A stretch of DNA of 10,976 bases from Mariprofundus sp. (lineage in GTDB: Bacteria; Pseudomonadota; Zetaproteobacteria; Mariprofundales; Mariprofundaceae): NCBI GenBank assembly GCA_030951065.1, contig JAUZQH010000052.1:1-10976 (forward strand), in the 5' to 3' direction. The notes beneath the pieces were generated by a model. It had not been told where the DNA came from and ran no database searches. It saw only the letters and a program-made list of their open reading frames with translations. A program made the position numbers and the translations under genes. This document shows positions 7,893-10,976 of this stretch, piece by piece (the stretch's first letter is position 1; each line of letters opens with the position of its first letter).

Positions 7893-9308
7893 TCACTTCA
7901 CCCTGCCATATGTATCGTCGAAACGTTCAATATCATCTTCTCCAAGATAATCACCCACCTGAACCTCGATCAATTGCAAAGGCAGACTACCCCGGTTCTC
8001 AAGCCGGTGAATTTCCCCGATCGGAATATATGCACTGCCATTTTTGCCCACAGTTTTAACCAGATCACCACAAGTCACGGTGGCAGTTCCGGCCACGACC
8101 ACCCAGTGCTCTGAACGATGCTGATGCGCCTGCAAACTAAGACGCCCGCCTGGAATCACCTCGATCCGCTTCAGTTTGTATCCTGCATTCTGGTCTTCCA
8201 GAACCGTATAATTACCCCACGGCCGGCGCACAGTGACATGCTCAAGATGATAACTGCCACCTCCGTCCTGTTTCAGCGAATCGACAATTTCACGAACCCG
8301 CTGACTTTCACCAATCTTGCATAACAATATGGCATCCGGAGTTTCCACTGCAATTATATTTTCCAGCCCCACTGCCGCGATCAGGTTTTTCTCGCTGCGT
8401 AACAACGAGCCCTTACAGTCGATAGCCAATACATTGCCACTGATCTCGTTACCATCAGCATCCTTTTTTGCCATTTCATGTACGGCATCCCAGCTGCCGA
8501 CATCCGACCAGCCAATATCCGCAGCTACCAGAGATACGATTTCCGATTGCTCCATGACACCGTAGTCAATCGAGATGTTCGGCATCTGCGCAAAGGAGTC
8601 ACGAATGACCTCCTGCCATAACTCTCCAGCATTCCACCGGCTTCGCATGTTTTCGAGCACAGTCCATACGTCCGGCAGATACTTCTCTATTTCACCCAGA
8701 ATAACAGAGGCTTTCCACACAAACATGCCGGAATTCCAGTAATAATTACCATCATCGATCATTTTCCGGGCAGTCGCCAGATCCGGCTTTTCAATAAAAC
8801 GCAAGACTGAATGAACATCGTTTTCACTATCTTCAGTCTGAATATAGCCAAAACCTGTTTCAGGGCCGGATGGAACAATTCCGAAAGTGACAATACGCCC
8901 GGCCTCTGCAACCTGAACCGCTGTTTTCAGGCAACGTCTGAAAGCCTTCTTTTTTTTCACAATGTGATCGGCCGGCAGCACCACAATGACCGGATCACCA
9001 TCACATTCATCCTGTAACAGTGCTGCTGAAATTGCGATAGCCGGTGCTGTATTACGTCCGCACGGCTCCAGTATTGTATTCAGCCCGTCCAGTTCAGAAA
9101 ATGCTTCGCCTGTCGCATGCGCTTCTCCGGTTACCACATATACATCTTCTTCTTCAATCATCGGACTTAAACGTCCGATGGTGGCACTCAACATGCTGTC
9201 CACACCATTGAGGTTCAGAAACTGCTTGGGCAACTGCTGGCGTGATAATGGCCATAGACGGCTACCTGAGCCGCCCGCCAACACCACTGCTTTCAATAAA
9301 CTGGCCAT
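7893..9308 (-). CDS. manC: Mannose-1-phosphate guanylyltransferase / mannose-6-phosphate isomerase
   Basis: Bifunctional cytosolic enzyme (also called AlgA or CpsB in some species). It interconverts fructose-6-phosphate and mannose-6-phosphate, and makes GDP-mannose from mannose-1-phosphate and GTP for capsule, O-antigen or exopolysaccharide. The N-terminal nucleotidyltransferase domain has AGGSGSRLWPLSR (11-23) with PKQFL (27-31), EPCGRNTAPA (81-90), LPADH (111-115), FIEKP (171-175) and WSDVGSW (267-273). The C-terminal type II isomerase cupin (about 355-470) has RPWGNY (362-367), the metal-site segment LQAHQHRSEHW (392-402) with Q393, H395 and E400, H434, and the YLGEDDIERF end. Length 471 is typical of full bifunctional forms. 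The ATG at 9308 is preceded by GAGGGA. No mannan or capsule glycosyltransferase gene is seen in the window, so the polymer served is unknown. Confidence 0.96.
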   Translation of the reverse strand: MASLLKAVVLAGGSGSRLWPLSRQQLPKQFLNLNGVDSMLSATIGRLSPMIEEEDVYVVTGEAHATGEAFSELDGLNTILEPCGRNTAPAIAISAALLQDECDGDPVIVVLPADHIVKKKKAFRRCLKTAVQVAEAGRIVTFGIVPSGPETGFGYIQTEDSENDVHSVLRFIEKPDLATARKMIDDGNYYWNSGMFVWKASVILGEIEKYLPDVWTVLENMRSRWNAGELWQEVIRDSFAQMPNISIDYGVMEQSEIVSLVAADIGWSDVGSWDAVHEMAKKDADGNEISGNVLAIDCKGSLLRSEKNLIAAVGLENIIAVETPDAILLCKIGESQRVREIVDSLKQDGGGSYHLEHVTVRRPWGNYTVLEDQNAGYKLKRIEVIPGGRLSLQAHQHRSEHWVVVAGTATVTCGDLVKTVGKNGSAYIPIGEIHRLENRGSLPLQLIEVQVGDYLGEDDIERFDDTYGRVK

Positions 9309-9335
9309 GTATCGTCCCTCTGAATCGTTTTAAAC

Positions 9336-9364
9336 TTCATATTAAATTATTTAAAGACTTACAA
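9336..9364 (-). promoter_or_regulatory. Candidate sigma-70 promoter for manC
   Basis: On the minus strand, TTGTAA (9359-9364) and TATGAA (9336-9341) are separated by a 17-base AT-rich spacer, each matching four of six consensus bases. The start would fall near 9329, giving a leader of about 20 bases that contains the GAGGGA ribosome-binding site. Fit and position are reasonable but not strong. Confidence 0.33.
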
Positions 9365-9414
9365 ACAGCAGCAATGGTATCCCTTCAGGCGAAAATAAAC
9401 AGCCGGTCGAACGT

Positions 9415-10677
9415 TCACCTGGCTGCAGCCTCTTCGGTTCGTTGCTTAAACCGGCGACTCACATTCATTGTCACGAACAGCCAAAGCAGACACAAGGCTA
9501 TATTCGTGCCAACCAATACCATGGCAGGTAATGCCAGCACGGAAACTACGAAAAAAATCATGCCTCCCTGGATCAGATCACCAAAACGGGTAAAAAAAGT
9601 ATTAATGGCCAGCATACCTTCATATCGTGAAAACTGGTCCAGTGGCAAAAACAGAATCTGTTTGGTCGTATTGGCCACTGAATAATCTATACTGTTGTCA
9701 GCCGTTTTCACAATGGCAAACCAGGCCAGTACAGGGAATATCAGAACCGACACGTACATAGCCAGATTGATCACTGCCAGACTGATCAATGCTCCGCCTA
9801 CACCAATAACCTGATACATCGGCCTGACTATAAAAGCCTGTAGAACCAGGGTTGCAATATTGACATATAAATAAAATGTTGCATAAAACGCCCCAATCTC
9901 ACTACCGCTTTTTTCAGCCGTCACAAAATCGGCAAGAATAAATTCACCGGTTGAATTAATCAGATTCAGCAGTACAACCGATGCAGCAATCCAGCGCAGG
10001 TATGGCATGTCCATGACCCGTTTCAACCCGCCAAGCAAGTGTTTTATTGGTTCCCCGTCACTATCATTGTGCTTTTTACGTAAAACCTGATCAGAGCCGG
10101 GAATAACCACAGCGATGAGCAGCATGGAACAGGAAAGCATCATCAAACCGAATGTTCCCAGTTGCAGGTAAAGCACTTTAGCTATGATGGCACCGATCAT
10201 GGCCCCCAGCGAGCCGCCAATAGCAATATATGAAGTCAGCCTCTTTCCTCTTTCAACACAGTGATAATCGCTGACCATGGTCCAGAATTGTGAAATCTGT
10301 ACGACCGAAAAAATCCCCAGCCAGATAAAAAACGCCACGCCGATTTCTCTGCCTGTTGAACCGAGGCTGTAAAATATCGCGATGTTGAATGCAAGAAAGA
10401 CAGTGACAAACTGAAACAACCGATCACCACGATATTTCCTGATCAAAGAACTGTAGAAAGGAATTAATATCAGCAGCAATGCAGCCTGGCCAGCCAGTGC
10501 AAAACTGCGCAACTCGGCACTGCCATGCTCGAGAATCAATGACTCCCGAACCGGCTTCAACAGATAGTAAGCAAGCAGGATAAGGAATAACCTGACAGCA
10601 AAACGCATCGTCGCCTTGCCTTCAGGACTGGTCATTTCCAACCACATATTTTTTATAAAAACGTCAAACCTCGCCAC
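9415..10677 (-). CDS. ADP/ATP-translocase-like membrane protein (NTP/NDP exchange transporter family)
   Basis: A polytopic inner-membrane protein of 420 residues with about 11-12 hydrophobic segments, resembling the Tlc/NTT nucleotide antiporters (COG3202, within the MFS fold). Diagnostic stretches are the EGK...YYLLKPVRESL segment (about 19-47) in helix 1, the RLTSYIAIGGSLGAMIGA segment (146-163), and the YSVANTTKQILFLPL stretch (332-346) followed by RFGDLIQGG (364-372). In obligate intracellular bacteria relatives import host ATP; in free-living bacteria the substrate is generally not established. It is slightly shorter than the roughly 500-residue rickettsial transporters and has no HEAT-repeat or cyclic-nucleotide domain. 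The start is uncertain: the GTG at 10677 keeps the conserved EGK segment, while ATGs at 10647, 10635 and 10608 are alternatives, the last with the best-spaced AAGG. It lies upstream of manC on the same strand, 106 bases away. Confidence 0.82.
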   Translation of the reverse strand: MARFDVFIKNMWLEMTSPEGKATMRFAVRLFLILLAYYLLKPVRESLILEHGSAELRSFALAGQAALLLILIPFYSSLIRKYRGDRLFQFVTVFLAFNIAIFYSLGSTGREIGVAFFIWLGIFSVVQISQFWTMVSDYHCVERGKRLTSYIAIGGSLGAMIGAIIAKVLYLQLGTFGLMMLSCSMLLIAVVIPGSDQVLRKKHNDSDGEPIKHLLGGLKRVMDMPYLRWIAASVVLLNLINSTGEFILADFVTAEKSGSEIGAFYATFYLYVNIATLVLQAFIVRPMYQVIGVGGALISLAVINLAMYVSVLIFPVLAWFAIVKTADNSIDYSVANTTKQILFLPLDQFSRYEGMLAINTFFTRFGDLIQGGMIFFVVSVLALPAMVLVGTNIALCLLWLFVTMNVSRRFKQRTEEAAAR

Positions 10678-10792
10678 AACAGAGATATTCCCACCTTTAG
10701 TGCCGTAATGAAAGGGCTATGCTCCCCTCCTGCCCTGCTGACGAGAACCAACAGATCCCCGTGTAAAACATGCTTTCAGCCGGATAAAGCGA

Positions 10793-10798
10793 ATTATA
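10793..10798 (-). promoter_or_regulatory. Possible -10 box (TATAAT) for the translocase-like gene
   Basis: A perfect TATAAT on the minus strand, about 115 bases upstream of the proposed GTG start. No recognisable -35 hexamer occurs 16-18 bases upstream and there is no TG extension, so the promoter call is weak. If used, the leader would be about 110 nucleotides. Confidence 0.25.
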
Positions 10799-10942
10799 GG
10801 AAATCCCGTTCCAGCCCGTTTCTATTGCTGATAAACCTCAACAGCTAAGCAGAAAGGCCGTCAAATCAATACCACGATTATTATTCACCGCATCCATACG
10901 GTCTATTTACTGGCAGGAACACTCCATAACCGGGATTCAGGC

Positions 10943-10969
10943 GATGTACATGCAATAAACCTGTACATC
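10943..10969. repeat. TGTACAT pair forming an 8-bp inverted repeat at the window edge
   Basis: GATGTACA and TGTACATC form perfect arms around an eleven-base AT-rich centre. Because TGTACA is itself palindromic, the same bases also give two direct TGTACAT copies spaced 17 bp apart. This could be a paired operator or a small hairpin belonging to the region beyond the window. Function unknown. Confidence 0.3.
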
Positions 10970-10976
10970 CTTCCGG

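Larger units (their letters stand above)
10678..10976. other. Right-edge intergenic region, no convincing gene
   Basis: About 300 bases upstream of the translocase-like gene. The only open frames are under 50 codons and lack ribosome-binding sites. On the minus strand an isolated AGGAGGGG near 10722-10729 has no start codon at a proper distance. A possible -10 box and a TGTACAT repeat pair are listed separately. I see no RNA gene. Confidence 0.5.

Noticed and set aside
10709..10855. 48-codon plus-strand frame near the right edge
   Set aside because: No ribosome-binding site, Ser/Pro/Arg-rich translation without known motif, and it crosses the possible promoter region of the opposite-strand gene.

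Overview
The window looks like chromosomal DNA of a free-living Gram-negative bacterium, probably a proteobacterium (gamma- or zeta-like). This is inferred from an outer-membrane beta-barrel protein, a lipid A flippase (MsbA), a periplasmic AMIN-amidase, a PII/Amt pair and a possible sigma-54 promoter. No sequence search was possible, so the lineage is only a guess. Base composition looks even, and I see no insertion sequence, phage gene, integrase, tRNA, rRNA or CRISPR array. Eight protein genes are well supported. Seven lie on the minus strand and one on the plus strand.

Region 1 (1-1900, minus strand) is a nitrogen-scavenging operon read right to left: a TorF/Gcw_chp-type outer-membrane porin, the PII signal protein GlnK, and an ammonium transporter cut by the window edge. 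A possible sigma-54 (-24/-12) promoter sits upstream of the porin gene. A strong hairpin with an alternative pairing partner lies between the porin gene and glnK. Together these suggest ammonium uptake across both membranes, gated by PII and induced under nitrogen limitation.

Region 2 (1823-2312) is a 490-base divergent intergenic stretch. It holds the sigma-54-like site, a GTGC/GCAC dyad and a doubtful 47-residue ORF that overlaps the start of the next gene.

Region 3 (2313-4073, plus strand) is a soluble triple-PAS HD-GYP protein, a likely cyclic-di-GMP phosphodiesterase with intact catalytic motifs.

Region 4 (4115-7767, minus strand) is a tightly packed envelope operon, amiC - msbA - DUF374 acyltransferase: peptidoglycan amidase, lipid A/phospholipid flippase and an acyltransferase-like protein. 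It converges on the HD-GYP gene with only 41 bases between them and no visible terminator.

Region 5 (7893-10677, minus strand) holds manC, a bifunctional GDP-mannose enzyme for polysaccharide precursors, and upstream of it an ADP/ATP-translocase-like (NTP/NDP exchange family) membrane protein. The last 300 bases carry no convincing gene, only a possible -10 box and a TGTACAT repeat pair.

I did not find a clearly new biological system. The points most worth a second look are the porin-glnK-amt arrangement with its regulatory signals, and the nucleotide-translocase-like protein.
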